Below, one piece after another: positions 8,354 to 16,670 of a stretch of 53,245 bases of DNA. Each line of letters begins with the position of its first letter. Position 1 is the first letter of the stretch. The notes beneath the pieces are model-generated. The model made no database searches and was not told where the DNA came from. It saw nothing but the letters and a program-made list of their open reading frames with translations. The position numbers and the translations under genes are program-made. This DNA is from Paracoccus sp. IB05. GTDB lineage: Bacteria; Pseudomonadota; Alphaproteobacteria; Rhodobacterales; Rhodobacteraceae. The stretch is from positions 1-53,245 of the forward strand of contig NZ_JAEFCF010000038.1 in NCBI RefSeq assembly GCF_016405985.1. Reading direction: 5' to 3'.

Positions 8354-9019
8354 ATGGACTGGCTGAACTTTGCACTGGCACTGGCGGCTTTTTTCGCAAG
8401 CCACGCGATTCCGGCCATGCCTGCGGTCAAGGCGGGGCTGAAACAGCGCCTCGGCCGGGCTGGCTATGGTGCGGTCTTTGGCGCCCTTTCGCTGGCGGTG
8501 CTCGTCTGGGTGGTGATCGCAGCGGGCCGCGCGCCCTATATCGAAGTCTGGCCGCACTATCCCTGGATGCGGTGGGCGACCAATATCCTGATGCCACTCG
8601 CCCTTCTGATCTTTGTGCTGGCCGCAACTCGCCCCAATCCGCTGAGTTTCGGCGGGCGCCGCACTGGATTTGACCCGGCGCGCCCCGGCATTGCGGGCTT
8701 TGCGCGCCATCCGCTTCTCTGGGCGCTGTTCCTGTGGTCGGCGGCGCATCTTCTGGTCAACGGCGATCTGGCGCATGTGATCCTCTTTGGCGTTTTCGCA
8801 GTCTTCTGCCTTATGGGGATGGGGATGCTGGACCGTCGCCGTCGCCGGGAAATGGGGGATGCGGAGTGGCACCGCCTCGCAGCGGAGACCGCGAACCTGC
8901 CGCGCCCTCTGCGGCTTATCCCCGCCCTGACGCTGCCCCGCCTGCTGGCTTTCGCAGCAATATGGGCGGCAGTTCTTGCCGCCCATCCGCATGTCATCGG
9001 GGTGTCGCCCTTGCCCTGA
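8354..9019 (+). CDS. nnrU: NnrU family membrane protein
   Basis: A 221-residue protein with about six membrane spans and the NnrU-type features ATRPNPLSFGG and GIAGFARHPLLWALFLWSAAH. NnrU was named from the Rhodobacter sphaeroides nor region; it resembles isoprenylcysteine methyltransferase-like membrane proteins and its role in NO metabolism is undefined. AGGGAG lies upstream of the ATG at 8354. It is divergent from the Crp/Fnr gene and converges on the pseudoazurin gene, with six bases between stops. Confidence 0.9.
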   Translation: MDWLNFALALAAFFASHAIPAMPAVKAGLKQRLGRAGYGAVFGALSLAVLVWVVIAAGRAPYIEVWPHYPWMRWATNILMPLALLIFVLAATRPNPLSFGGRRTGFDPARPGIAGFARHPLLWALFLWSAAHLLVNGDLAHVILFGVFAVFCLMGMGMLDRRRRREMGDAEWHRLAAETANLPRPLRLIPALTLPRLLAFAAIWAAVLAAHPHVIGVSPLP

Positions 9020-9025
9020 GGCAGA

Positions 9026-9463
9026 TCATTGCACCTGAGCGATTGCCGCATCCATCCGCTCGCGGGCTTTTTTGGCCATCTTGGCGGTTTTGGCGGCCTC
9101 AAGGTTCGCAGGCGCATCGCCGACCTGGATCAGAGCCACCATGCCCATGGCAAAATGCGGGGTGCATTTCACGCCGTAAAGCCCGGCCTCGGTGACGGTC
9201 AGCACATATTCCTCATTGATCTTGCTTTTGAAGACCTCGACGCCTTCGGGCAGAATATCCTTGATCGCCTCGACGTTATGGCTCTTGTCGGTCGGGATGA
9301 AATGGATGGTGTCGCCGGGCTCGGCCTTCACGTAGGCGGGCTCGAACACCATGGTTGCGCTTTCGCCCTTGTTCAGCATATGGACTTCGTGTTCGGCAGC
9401 AAAGCCTGCCCCTGCAAGCGCAAGAACGAAAGTGGGAGCGGCGAGAAGGGTGGCAAGTTTCAT
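9026..9463 (-). CDS. ppaZ: Pseudoazurin, periplasmic blue copper protein
   Basis: A 145-residue precursor with a signal peptide cleaved after about residue 22. The type 1 copper ligands are H62, C100, H103 and M108; removing 22 residues gives 40, 78, 81 and 86, exactly the classical pseudoazurin numbering. It is the likely electron donor to NirK, as in Alcaligenes and Rhodobacter sphaeroides 2.4.3. GGAG is placed ten bases before the ATG, and a perfect NnrR box lies 74 bases upstream, so it is probably induced with nirK and nor. The gene name follows R. sphaeroides usage. Confidence 0.95.
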   Translation of the reverse strand: MKLATLLAAPTFVLALAGAGFAAEHEVHMLNKGESATMVFEPAYVKAEPGDTIHFIPTDKSHNVEAIKDILPEGVEVFKSKINEEYVLTVTEAGLYGVKCTPHFAMGMVALIQVGDAPANLEAAKTAKMAKKARERMDAAIAQVQ

Positions 9464-9536
9464 GTCAGATCTCCGGGTCATGCGGATCGGGGTTCCGGTC
9501 CGTTGAGGGAAATCTAGGCCGGGGATGCCGCCCGGA

Positions 9537-9554
9537 CTTTGCGTAAACGCAAAG
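9537..9554 (-). promoter_or_regulatory. Perfect NnrR box upstream of pseudoazurin
   Basis: CTTTGCG-TAAA-CGCAAAG is an exact 7+7 palindrome with a 4-base spacer, containing the TTGCG-N4-CGCAA consensus of Rhodobacter NnrR. A -41.5 position predicts transcription from about 9504, a 41-base leader before the pseudoazurin ATG. It lies just downstream of nnrR itself. Confidence 0.88.
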
Positions 9555-9600
9555 AACAAAGCAGCAAATATCTTTTCTGAGCAGCTGCCCGGCGCGGGCC

Positions 9601-10308
9601 TCAGCCTTCGGGATCGGCGATCTTTGCCAGCGCGGCGGCGTCGACTACGGTCAGTTTCTGCCGCCCGCCTTCCACCAGCCCCTGGCCCTCCCATGACGAA
9701 AGCAGCCGCGAGACGGTGTGCAGCGTGGTGCCGGTCATTTCGGCAATATCCTGGCGGGTGATGGGAAAGTCGATGCGCGTTCCCGCCGCCTCGATCCGGC
9801 CCGCCTTTTCGGCAAGGCGCAAAACGGCATGGGCCACGCGGCGCTCCACTTCCTGGGTCGACATCTCGCGCAGCCTTGTATGGGCTTCATCCAGCCGCTG
9901 GCCGATGGTCTGCATCGCATTGATCGCAAGGCGGGGATTGTTCTCCACCACCGCATCCCAGTCCGCCATTGGCCATGAAATTACCAGCGATTCCACCGCA
10001 GCCTTTGCGGTGCCGGGATAGTCGGGTCGCGCCAGGGCCCGGGCAAAACCGAAAAGATCCCCGGGATGCACCACCCGGACCATGACCTGCTGGCCATCAG
10101 GGGTGACCTGGCTGACCTTCAGCCGCCCATGCAGCAAGAGGTAAAAGGCCACCGCCTCGCCGCCCTGCTCGAAAACCGTATCGCCCTGCAAAATCCGCAC
10201 AGGTGTGGCGCGCGTCATCAGACGCGTCAGCGCCGCCGGTTCCATCTGACGGAACAGGGGAAGATTTCGCACCAGGGAAATGTCAATCGCCACGCTTTGC
10301 GCTTTCAC
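9601..10308 (-). CDS. nnrR: NnrR, NO-responsive Crp/Fnr regulator
   Basis: A 235-residue Crp/Fnr protein with a sensory beta-roll (about 20-125), dimer helix and HTH with [20 protein letters not shown]. There are no FNR iron-sulphur cysteines. The position between pseudoazurin and nirV/nirK and the perfect NnrR boxes nearby support the NnrR call. The start is GTG at 10308, preceded by GGGAAAGG. A partial dyad TTGAT-N4-ATCCT at 10355-10368 lies just upstream, too weak to claim as a site. Confidence 0.87.
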   Translation of the reverse strand: MKAQSVAIDISLVRNLPLFRQMEPAALTRLMTRATPVRILQGDTVFEQGGEAVAFYLLLHGRLKVSQVTPDGQQVMVRVVHPGDLFGFARALARPDYPGTAKAAVESLVISWPMADWDAVVENNPRLAINAMQTIGQRLDEAHTRLREMSTQEVERRVAHAVLRLAEKAGRIEAAGTRIDFPITRQDIAEMTGTTLHTVSRLLSSWEGQGLVEGGRQKLTVVDAAALAKIADPEG

Positions 10309-10415
10309 TCAGACCTTTCCCTTCGGTGCCGCAAAACGGGGCAGAAGCAAAGCATTGATATTCATCCTGACCCAAATACTCCCGCCGGAGGCGCCCCCGA
10401 CAGACCAGACGCGGC

Positions 10416-11234
10416 TCAGCTCACCTCCCGCACCAGCCGGAACCCCAGATTGGCCGGCGGCACGCCGACCGAGCAGCCACCCGATTTCGGATCGCGGACA
10501 AAGTCGATCATCGCGGCCCGGTGCAGCCCCTCGGCGATATAGATGCCGCAGCTTTCCGTCTCGCGCAGGATGCGGCCTTGCGCATCGATCTCGCCGCGCC
10601 GCAGGCATGTCGAGGTCCATTCCCAGACCGCGCCGCCGATATCATGCACCCCCAGCGAATTGACGTTCAGGCGGCCCACGGGCCGGATCTCGCGGTCCAG
10701 ATTGCGCGAGCGCGCCGATTCAACCTGATATTCCGCCAGCCAGCGCACGGCGGGGTTAGCGGGATCGCTCTCGACGCCAAGGGCATCGTCGCGGAAAAGC
10801 TCCGCCGCCGCATGGGCCCATTCAACATCGGTGGGCAGGCGCCAGGTCTCGCCGCCGCGCGCTGACAGCCAGGCGGCATAGCTTTGGGCATCATGCCAGC
10901 TCACCGCCGTCACCGGCAGATCGGGTTGAGCGGCGATATGCCCCGGAGGCGTGCAGGCTCCTGCGTTCACGCAGTCCATCCAGTCGCCATGGCTGACCGG
11001 GACCGCCATAATATCGACCGGCGCCGGGATCGAGACGACAACAAGCGGCGCATCTGCGGGCAGGCCGCCCCTTTGCCAGTCGCCATCAATGCGATGTTCA
11101 AAGGGCTGAGGGTCGAGCCGCACCACCTGAGGCCCCTCCGGCGGGGGCTCACTGGCCGTCTCGGGCAGCGCGAGCGGCAAGAGGCCCGCAAGAGCGGTCA
11201 CGACGCCCGAAAGGAACAGGGTGCCGATTTGCAT
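10416..11234 (-). CDS. nirV: NirV, formylglycine-generating-enzyme-like protein downstream of nirK
   Basis: A 272-residue protein with a hydrophobic N-terminus (signal or anchor, residues 4-23) and an FGE-sulfatase (SUMF1) fold: VTAVSWHDAQSYAAWL, WRLPTDVEWAHAAAE, HDIGGAVWEWTS and a terminal NLGFRLVREV. NirV follows nirK in many alphaproteobacteria; its biochemical role is not established and mutants in Rhodobacter still reduce nitrite. It lies 81 bases after nirK with a hairpin in between. Confidence 0.9.
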   Translation of the reverse strand: MQIGTLFLSGVVTALAGLLPLALPETASEPPPEGPQVVRLDPQPFEHRIDGDWQRGGLPADAPLVVVSIPAPVDIMAVPVSHGDWMDCVNAGACTPPGHIAAQPDLPVTAVSWHDAQSYAAWLSARGGETWRLPTDVEWAHAAAELFRDDALGVESDPANPAVRWLAEYQVESARSRNLDREIRPVGRLNVNSLGVHDIGGAVWEWTSTCLRRGEIDAQGRILRETESCGIYIAEGLHRAAMIDFVRDPKSGGCSVGVPPANLGFRLVREVS

Positions 11235-11255
11235 GGCAGATCTCCCGTGAAAATG

Positions 11256-11284
11256 GCCCGCTGCACATGGCCTGCGCAGCGGGC
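11256..11284 (-). other. Intercistronic hairpin between nirK and nirV
   Basis: GCCCGCTGC (11256-11264) pairs exactly with GCAGCGGGC (11276-11284) around an 11-base loop. On the transcribed minus strand it is followed by CATTTTC rather than a clean T run, so it may be a weak attenuator or an mRNA-stabilising structure protecting the nirK message. Confidence 0.5.
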
Positions 11285-11297
11285 GGGGGTGGTGCCG

Positions 11298-11324
11298 GAT
11301 CAGATCGGCCCGTGATCAGATCGG
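11298..11324. repeat. Short direct repeat at the nirK 3' end
   Basis: GATCAGATCGG occurs at 11298-11308 and 11314-11324, a 16-base period that covers the nirK stop codon (11316-11318). It resembles the small duplication at the norF end. Confidence 0.55.
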
Positions 11325-12440
11325 GCTGGGGGCCAGAACCTGCATCATCAGATCATCGTTCCACTCGCCCTCGACGACCACATGGGCGGCGGCGCCAAGC
11401 TCGAAGGCCTCGATCAGATTGTGGTTCACATAGGCGTAAACCCCGGGCTGCTCGAAGGTATAGACCATCAGGCCGGCGGTTCCGCCTGGGATGAACCAGG
11501 TTTCCAGACCGCGCTCGGGCGGGTTGTTGAACTTGCCGGTTGCCCAGACATAATCGCCATGCCCGCCGATCAGGTGGGGCCGCGTGTCGCGGTTGGCCTG
11601 GCCGTGGATGAAAGCGACCGTCTCGCCGACCTTTGCCGTCATCGCATGGTCGCCGGTCAGAGCACCGACCGCGCCATTGAAGACCACATGGGTCGGCGTG
11701 AGCGTCCGCATCACGGCCAGCGTATCCTCATAGCTCTCGCCGGGGCTGTCATATTGCTTCCAGTTGCCGGCTTCGTCGCGCGGCACATAGAAATCCTGCT
11801 CGCCGATGTAATAGACCTTGTCATAGGTGACCGGCTCGCCGTTGCGGCCTTTCAGCCCGTCGCGCGGCAGCACCATGATCACGCCATTCATCCCCGAGAC
11901 CACATGCCAGGCCACCATGCCCGGAGGGGCGCAGTGATAGACGAAGACACCTGGCTTCGTGGCTTTCCAGCGCAGCACGGTTTTCTCGCCCGGGTTCACC
12001 TGGGTCAGCGCCCCGCCGCCAAGCGCGCCGGTCGAGCTGTGGAAGTCGATATTGTGCATCAGCTCGTTGGTGTCAGGGTTGATCAGCGTGAGTTCGACAT
12101 AATCGCCCTCATGCACCACCATCAGCGGCCCCGGCACCGTGCCGTTGAAGGTCGAGGCCCAATAGGTCGCACCGCTGTCGTCAAGCGTGATCTTCTTCTC
12201 GATGATGGTCATCTCGAATTCGACCACTTTCGGGCCGCCGGTCGCGACCTGTTCATGTTCATGGACAAAGGGCGGATCGACCAGCTTCACCTTGACGCGC
12301 GGCAGGCTGGCGATGTCGGTCGCCGCCGCAGGGGTCAGCACCTCTTTCGTTTCGGCGGCGGCCTGGCGCATCTGGGTCATCGCGCCTGCAATGGCGGCGC
12401 CGGCAAGGATGGTGCGGCGGCTTACGGGCAGGGTGGGCAT
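11316..12440 (-). CDS. nirK: Copper-containing nitrite reductase NirK
   Basis: A 374-residue precursor with a twin-arginine-like signal (VSRRTILAG) and two cupredoxin domains. It reduces nitrite to NO in the periplasm as a trimer. Type 1 copper ligands are H129, C170, H179 and M184; type 2 ligands are H134, H169 and H340; catalytic D132 and H289 are present. All sit at a constant +34 offset from the Alcaligenes faecalis NiR numbering (H95, D98, H100, H135, C136, H145, M150, H255, H306), so the site is intact. The promoter region to 12648 holds two Crp/Fnr-type dyads. nirV follows on the same strand. Confidence 0.98.
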   Translation of the reverse strand: MPTLPVSRRTILAGAAIAGAMTQMRQAAAETKEVLTPAAATDIASLPRVKVKLVDPPFVHEHEQVATGGPKVVEFEMTIIEKKITLDDSGATYWASTFNGTVPGPLMVVHEGDYVELTLINPDTNELMHNIDFHSSTGALGGGALTQVNPGEKTVLRWKATKPGVFVYHCAPPGMVAWHVVSGMNGVIMVLPRDGLKGRNGEPVTYDKVYYIGEQDFYVPRDEAGNWKQYDSPGESYEDTLAVMRTLTPTHVVFNGAVGALTGDHAMTAKVGETVAFIHGQANRDTRPHLIGGHGDYVWATGKFNNPPERGLETWFIPGGTAGLMVYTFEQPGVYAYVNHNLIEAFELGAAAHVVVEGEWNDDLMMQVLAPSPI

Positions 12441-12526
12441 GGCTGGTTCCTTTCGCTCATGTCACTGAATTGGTTTCGGTTCTGATCCGGTTAAGCCAAT
12501 CATGCCCTGGTCTGACGCCGCCTTCG

Positions 12527-12540
12527 TTGAGCCGGATCAA
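12527..12540. promoter_or_regulatory. FNR-like dyad between nirK and the second nnrS
   Basis: TTGAG-CCGG-ATCAA, inside the exact inverted repeat GTTGA-N6-TCAAC; one base off the FNR consensus TTGAT-N4-ATCAA. Its centre is 41 bases from that of the NnrR-type box at 12568. It could activate the plus-strand nnrS from -41.5, or lie over the nirK transcript start. Confidence 0.5.
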
Positions 12541-12567
12541 CCTTTGGCCTGCGAAATGGTCCCTTGC

Positions 12568-12581
12568 TTGCGACAGCACAA
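12568..12581. promoter_or_regulatory. NnrR-type box between nirK and the second nnrS
   Basis: TTGCG-ACAG-CACAA matches TTGCG-N4-CGCAA in nine of ten positions. At -41.5 it would start nirK transcription near 12533, giving a leader of about 93 bases. Confidence 0.75.
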
Positions 12582-12648
12582 AGAGCAGAGAGATTTCCGC
12601 TCTAGATCCTGGACAAATCGCCCAAGGGCCTTCGAAAGAATCAGCACC

Positions 12649-13854
12649 ATGAACGACTCAAAACGCCCCCGTATTCCGCGCGGCCTGAAACAGGACGGTC
12701 CTGCGATCTGGTCCTATGGGTTCCGCCCGTTTTTCCTTGGCGGCGCGGTCTGGGCGGTCGTGACCATGGTGCTCTGGATCCTCGCGCTGGCGAAGGGGCT
12801 GCCTTTGGGCGGCGATTTCGGTGCCCCCCTCTGGCACGCGCATGAGATGGTCTTCGGCTTTGCGCCTGCGGTGCTGGCGGGGTTCTTGCTGACCGCGATC
12901 CCGAACTGGACCGGCAGCCTGCCGGTCGCGGGGCGCCCGCTGATCGGGCTGGTGGGTTTGTGGCTGGCGGGGCGCATCGCGATGGCCTGCGCGGGGGTGA
13001 CCGGCACCGTCCTTGCCTCCTTTCTGGATGCAGCCTTCCTGCCGGTGTTCCTGGCGCTTTGCGCGCGAGAGATCATCCGGGGCCGCAAATGGAATGACCT
13101 GAAGGTGCTGGCCGGGGTCTTCGCCATCTGCCTCGGCAATCTGGGCTTTCACCTCGCGCTGCATCTGGGCGGTGATCCGCATCTGTGGCTGCGCGGTGCG
13201 GTGGCGGGCTATGTCGCGCTGATCCTGATCATCGGTGGCCGCATCATCCCGAGCTTTACCCGCAACTGGCTGAACCAGCGCGGGGTGACCCTGATGCCCG
13301 TGGCCTATAACCGCTTTGATATGGGGGTGATTGTCTTTTCCGCCCTGGCGCTGGCCGCCTGGACCTTCGCGCCGGAAGAGCGGCTGATCGCAGCCCCTGC
13401 GCTGGTCGCGGCGGCGCTGAACATGGCGCGGCTCGTGCGCTGGCGCGGGGCATCGGTCAGGGCGGAATGGCTGCTTATGGTGCTGCATCTTGCCTATGCT
13501 TTCGTGCCGCTGGGGCTGATTGCCATTGCACTGGCCGCGCTCGGGGTGATCCAGCCGGTTTCCGCGCTGCATGTGCTGACGGTGGGCGTGATCGCCACGA
13601 TGATGCTGGCGGTGATGACGCGGGCCACGCGCGGCCATACCGGCAGGCCGCTTGCGGCCTCTGGTCTGACCATTGCCTCTTACCTGAGCCTTTTCGCGGC
13701 GGCACTGGCGAGGCCACTGGCGGATCTGACCGGCTGGCCGGGGGTGATGGAGGCTTCGGGGACGCTCTGGATCCTCGCCTTCACGCTGTTCATTCTGGAA
13801 TATGGCCCGATGCTGATCCGGGTCCGCAGAAAGCCGCGCGGCGAGGGGGCCTGA
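12649..13854 (+). CDS. nnrS: NnrS family haem-copper membrane protein, second copy
   Basis: 401 residues, about 12 spans, with the family motifs WSYGFRPFFLGG (residues 21-32), WHAHEMVFGF and GFLLTAIPNWTG. This copy is closer to the canonical NnrS pattern than the one at 623, where the first motif reads GFRIFFPLAALHAG. It is divergent from nirK and shares its regulatory region, so it is probably co-induced by nitrite or NO. The ATG at 12649 follows only a weak AAAGAA ribosome site. A strong hairpin terminator follows at 13863. Confidence 0.93.
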   Translation: MNDSKRPRIPRGLKQDGPAIWSYGFRPFFLGGAVWAVVTMVLWILALAKGLPLGGDFGAPLWHAHEMVFGFAPAVLAGFLLTAIPNWTGSLPVAGRPLIGLVGLWLAGRIAMACAGVTGTVLASFLDAAFLPVFLALCAREIIRGRKWNDLKVLAGVFAICLGNLGFHLALHLGGDPHLWLRGAVAGYVALILIIGGRIIPSFTRNWLNQRGVTLMPVAYNRFDMGVIVFSALALAAWTFAPEERLIAAPALVAAALNMARLVRWRGASVRAEWLLMVLHLAYAFVPLGLIAIALAALGVIQPVSALHVLTVGVIATMMLAVMTRATRGHTGRPLAASGLTIASYLSLFAAALARPLADLTGWPGVMEASGTLWILAFTLFILEYGPMLIRVRRKPRGEGA

Positions 13855-13862
13855 CCGACAGA

Positions 13863-13888
13863 AAAAGGGCAGCGAAAGCTGCCCTTTT
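13863..13888. terminator. Bidirectional rho-independent terminator
   Basis: AAAAGGGCAGC (13863-13873), GAAA tetraloop, GCTGCCCTTTT (13878-13888): an 11-base perfect stem with T and A tracts on the two sides, suiting termination of nnrS on the plus strand and of the converging DUF59 operon on the minus strand. Confidence 0.9.
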
Positions 13889-13891
13889 GGT

Positions 13892-14176
13892 TCAGAGGCT
13901 CAGCGGCTCCATCCGTTCGGGCGTCCAGGCCGGATCCCAGGTGAGGCGGACCTCGGCCGTCTCAATGCCTGCCATCGCCAGCAGCGCCGCCTCGACGCCG
14001 AGGCGCAGCATTTCCGTCAAAGGGCAGCCGCGCGTTGTGGTGGTCATGGTGACATGGGCGCAAGTTCCTGCGATCCGCGCCTCATATATCATCCCCATTG
14101 CGATCAGGTCGCGTCCGGTTTCCGGGTCAACCACCCTGCGCAGCGTCTGTTCCAGTCCGGCGGCAAGGTCAGTCAT
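13892..14176 (-). CDS. MIP18/DUF59 family iron-sulphur assembly-like protein
   Basis: 94 residues. The N-terminal VVDPETGRDLIAMGMIY and the cysteine C51 in TRGCPLTEML are typical of MIP18 (PaaD/SufT-like, DUF59) proteins, which help mature iron-sulphur proteins. It is the last gene of a three-gene minus-strand operon, and its start overlaps the end of the DUF2249 gene by 8 bases. A link to maturation of a redox protein used during denitrification is inference. Confidence 0.85.
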   Translation of the reverse strand: MTDLAAGLEQTLRRVVDPETGRDLIAMGMIYEARIAGTCAHVTMTTTTRGCPLTEMLRLGVEAALLAMAGIETAEVRLTWDPAWTPERMEPLSL

Positions 14177-14696
14177 CCTTCGCCCCCGCCCGCACCATCA
14201 GCCGGTAGCTCTGGCCGTCGCCGGCATAATTCCCCGCCCATTCATGGCCGCGCTGCGCGAGTTCGGGAAAGAGAAACATCGGCTCGCGGTCAAGGAGCGC
14301 AAACAACACCTGACCGGGTTCCAGCGCGGTGATCTCTTCCAGGATGCGCACCATCGGCTCTGGCGGTTCCAGCCCGATCAGCTCCAGCTCCAGCACCGGA
14401 TCGGGCCAGAACCCTGCACCGGGGGCCGATCCCGGCGCCATGCCCACATCGGCAAGACCGCTGCCCTGGGGGGTAAAGGTCACTTCCCAGACCCCGTCAT
14501 CGCGCCGCCGGTCGGCGCAGTCAAAGCCGCGATTGGCCATGACATTGAACAAAGGCGCGGGCCGGAACGGCGCCAGCAGCCTGAGCGCCTGGCCGGGCTG
14601 AAGCGAATCAATCGCCGCCATGATGGCGCCGAAGGGCTCTTCACCCTGCGCAAGGATCGGGCGGACATCAAGCTCATGGGGAGGGGGCGTTGTCAT
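14169..14696 (-). CDS. Protein with two DUF2249 domains
   Basis: 175 residues made of two related halves. The first has ELDVRPILAQGEEPFGAIMAAIDSL followed by PGQALRLLAPFRPAPLF; the second has ELELIGLEPPEPMVRILEEI followed by PGQVLFALLDREPMFLF. Both match the DUF2249 (TusA-like fold) pattern. DUF2249 genes often accompany denitrification and haem-copper genes but have no proven activity. ATG and the stop of the upstream membrane gene overlap (ATGA), so translation is coupled. Confidence 0.85.
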   Translation of the reverse strand: MTTPPPHELDVRPILAQGEEPFGAIMAAIDSLQPGQALRLLAPFRPAPLFNVMANRGFDCADRRRDDGVWEVTFTPQGSGLADVGMAPGSAPGAGFWPDPVLELELIGLEPPEPMVRILEEITALEPGQVLFALLDREPMFLFPELAQRGHEWAGNYAGDGQSYRLMVRAGAKDD

Positions 14697-16039
14697 ATCT
14701 GGTTCTCTGCGGAATGCGGGGGGTTCATAAGGCTGGGCAGGATCAGGGGCGGCAGGCGTGCGGGGCGCTCGGGTGGTGCCAGATGCGAGAGGCAGCGGAT
14801 CGCCACCAGCTCGCACAGGATCTGTGTCGCGGCAATCAGCAGGCCGCAAAGCGCGAGACGAAAGCCTGCGTGAAAGCCGGTTGCGAGGGAAAGCGTGCCG
14901 ATCCCGGCAGAGAGGCTCCAGATCGTCAGCGCGGGGCCCGCGCGGCGCGGATGGGTCAGGCTTTGCACGACAGGTACCTTGCGCCGCCCGATCAGCGGCG
15001 CGAAAATCTGGATCCAGGTCAGAAAGGCGGTGATGCGGATCATCTGCGCAAGGGTGAGTGTCGACAGCCAGCCAACAAGCGCCGCGAAGACGCTGGCCCG
15101 GGCCAGCGCGCCGCCCTGCCAGATTGCGAAGGGCAAAAGCAGCACCGAAAGCGCGAGGAAGGCAAGCGCCACCCGGCTGCAGGACATGTTCAGCTCGGGG
15201 GTGGGGCGCCTGCGCGCGCGCCAGAGGCGACGAACATCGTCGAGATAAAGCGCGCATCCCGCCAGCGAAATCCCGCAAACTCCGATCAGCAGGGGTGCCA
15301 CGCTGCCAGCCCCCGCGAGCATGACGAGCCCGGTCATCATCAGCCCTGCCATCAGCGCCGCCAGTGCAAACACCGCGCGCCGCTGCCAGCTGGCCGCTTC
15401 GGGCGCCAGCAGAAACATGGCAAAGAGTTTGTAGCTGACGCCGCAGGCCGCAAAAGTCAGAAACCCGCCTATGCCGAACAGCATATGCAGGGGAAGTGCC
15501 TGGCTTATATCGACTGCGAGGCGGCTGCCTGTCAGGGTCGAGACCATCGCGGCCCCGCTCAGCCAGAGACCCGCGAGACCCGCCAGCGCGACAATCACCA
15601 TCCTGACCTCTGGCAGGCGCAGGGTTTGCCGCGTGATCAGGGTCGAAAGGATCATCACCGCCAGCATCGCAAAGCTGAGCCCCAGAGCAACCGGCCCCAG
15701 CAGAAAGAAGGGTCGGGCGATGTCATACCCGTCAAGGCTGAGAAATCCTCCGGCCAGTGCCAGTGTCCCGAATGAGGAGGTGAGCAAAGCCGGCAGAGCG
15801 AGGCGAGAAAAGGCAAGCGGGCGCGCGGCGAGCACCGGCACGAACTGGACCAGCGCGCCCAGCATGACCTGGGCCAGCCAGCCAAGCGCAAAGAGATGCA
15901 CAATCGCAAGCGCCTCTGGCCGGTCAAAATCCTCCGGGCCGATACCCGTCGCCAGTGCCAGCAAAAGTGAGAGCACAAGCGCCATCATCGCGGCTCCGAA
16001 CCAGCTCAGCGTCCAGGGTGAAAGTGATTTTCCCGGCAT
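14693..16039 (-). CDS. Polytopic membrane protein, NnrS/haem-copper-like, preceding DUF2249
   Basis: 448 residues with about 12 hydrophobic spans. Histidines inside or beside spans in VHLFALGWLAQVMLGALVQF and LPLHMLFGIGGFLTF are candidate haem ligands. It does not carry the full NnrS motif set, so I call it only NnrS/haem-copper-like. The start at 16039 (MPGKSLSPW) has GAGGG eight bases upstream; an in-frame ATG farther out at 16093 falls inside the FNR box and is unlikely. It heads the operon with the DUF2249 and DUF59 genes. Confidence 0.75.
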   Translation of the reverse strand: MPGKSLSPWTLSWFGAAMMALVLSLLLALATGIGPEDFDRPEALAIVHLFALGWLAQVMLGALVQFVPVLAARPLAFSRLALPALLTSSFGTLALAGGFLSLDGYDIARPFFLLGPVALGLSFAMLAVMILSTLITRQTLRLPEVRMVIVALAGLAGLWLSGAAMVSTLTGSRLAVDISQALPLHMLFGIGGFLTFAACGVSYKLFAMFLLAPEAASWQRRAVFALAALMAGLMMTGLVMLAGAGSVAPLLIGVCGISLAGCALYLDDVRRLWRARRRPTPELNMSCSRVALAFLALSVLLLPFAIWQGGALARASVFAALVGWLSTLTLAQMIRITAFLTWIQIFAPLIGRRKVPVVQSLTHPRRAGPALTIWSLSAGIGTLSLATGFHAGFRLALCGLLIAATQILCELVAIRCLSHLAPPERPARLPPLILPSLMNPPHSAENQI

Positions 16040-16092
16040 CTTTATCCCTCGGAAGCCCGGTCCTGAAGATACCAAGATACGGAAGAGCGTCA

Positions 16093-16106
16093 TTGTTCTT
16101 TATCAA
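16093..16106 (-). promoter_or_regulatory. FNR-type box upstream of the membrane-protein/DUF2249/DUF59 operon
   Basis: TTGTT-CTTT-ATCAA differs from TTGAT-N4-ATCAA by one base. The centre is 60 bases from the ATG at 16039; a -41.5 start near 16058 would leave a 19-base leader carrying the ribosome site. It suggests low-oxygen or NO control. Confidence 0.65.
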
Positions 16107-16192
16107 ATAGCTTGGAGGAAGCCGTGCCAGCCGCCTGCCTGTTGATTACCGCTCAGAAGTGAGCCGTTTGATGGTGCGACCCTTTCTTTGGA

Positions 16193-16670
16193 ATGGAAGG
16201 AGGCCCTATCGGACAAATTCGTCACGGCAGCGCCACGACCACGCACGCCATCCGAGCAGCAACACAGCGATCGGCGGCTTCGACCGCGGCGCTGAGCTGC
16301 GAACTGGGCATTAATCCCAAGACCGTTGCAAAGTGGCGAAAACGTCAGACGGTCGCGGACATGAAGACGGGGCCGAAAGAGCCTCGTTCGACGGTGCTGA
16401 GCGGGGAGGAGGAAGCGGTGGTCGTGGCCTTCAGGCGGCATACGCTGCTGCCATTGGATGATTGCCTCTATGCTTTGCATTCCTCTCTTCCGCATTTGAC
16501 ACGCTCGGCCCTGCACCGTTGCCTTCAACGCCACGGCATATCGCTCCTGCCGGAAGTGGATGGCGACAAGCCGAAACGACAGCGGTTCAAGCATTACCCC
16601 ATCGGCTACTTCCATATCGATATCGCCGAGGTGCAGACCGGAGAAGGTAAGCTCTATCTCTTTGTCGCCT
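16193..16670 (+). pseudogene. IS481-type transposase, 3' half missing
   Basis: The frame reads GQIRHGSATTTHAIRAA, then a helix-turn-helix (LGINPKTVAKWRKRQTV), LPLDDCLYALHSSLPHLTRSALHRCLQRHGIS and HYPIGYFHIDIAEVQT. This pattern belongs to IS481-family transposases; the first catalytic aspartate (HIDIAE) is kept. Homology stops after LYLFVA at about 16669, where the sequence changes to the antisense of a MocR gene, so the remaining DDE residues are lost. The usual MGQ start appears changed to IGQ. Confidence 0.85.

Noticed and set aside
10355..10368. A possible FNR box (TTGAT-N4-ATCCT) upstream of nnrR
   Set aside because: The right half matches only two or three of five bases and there is no flanking symmetry, so I mention it but do not list it as a site.
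13467..14873. A 468-codon plus-strand frame across nnrS, the terminator, DUF59 and DUF2249
   Set aside because: It runs through a strong hairpin terminator and is antisense or out of frame to identified genes.
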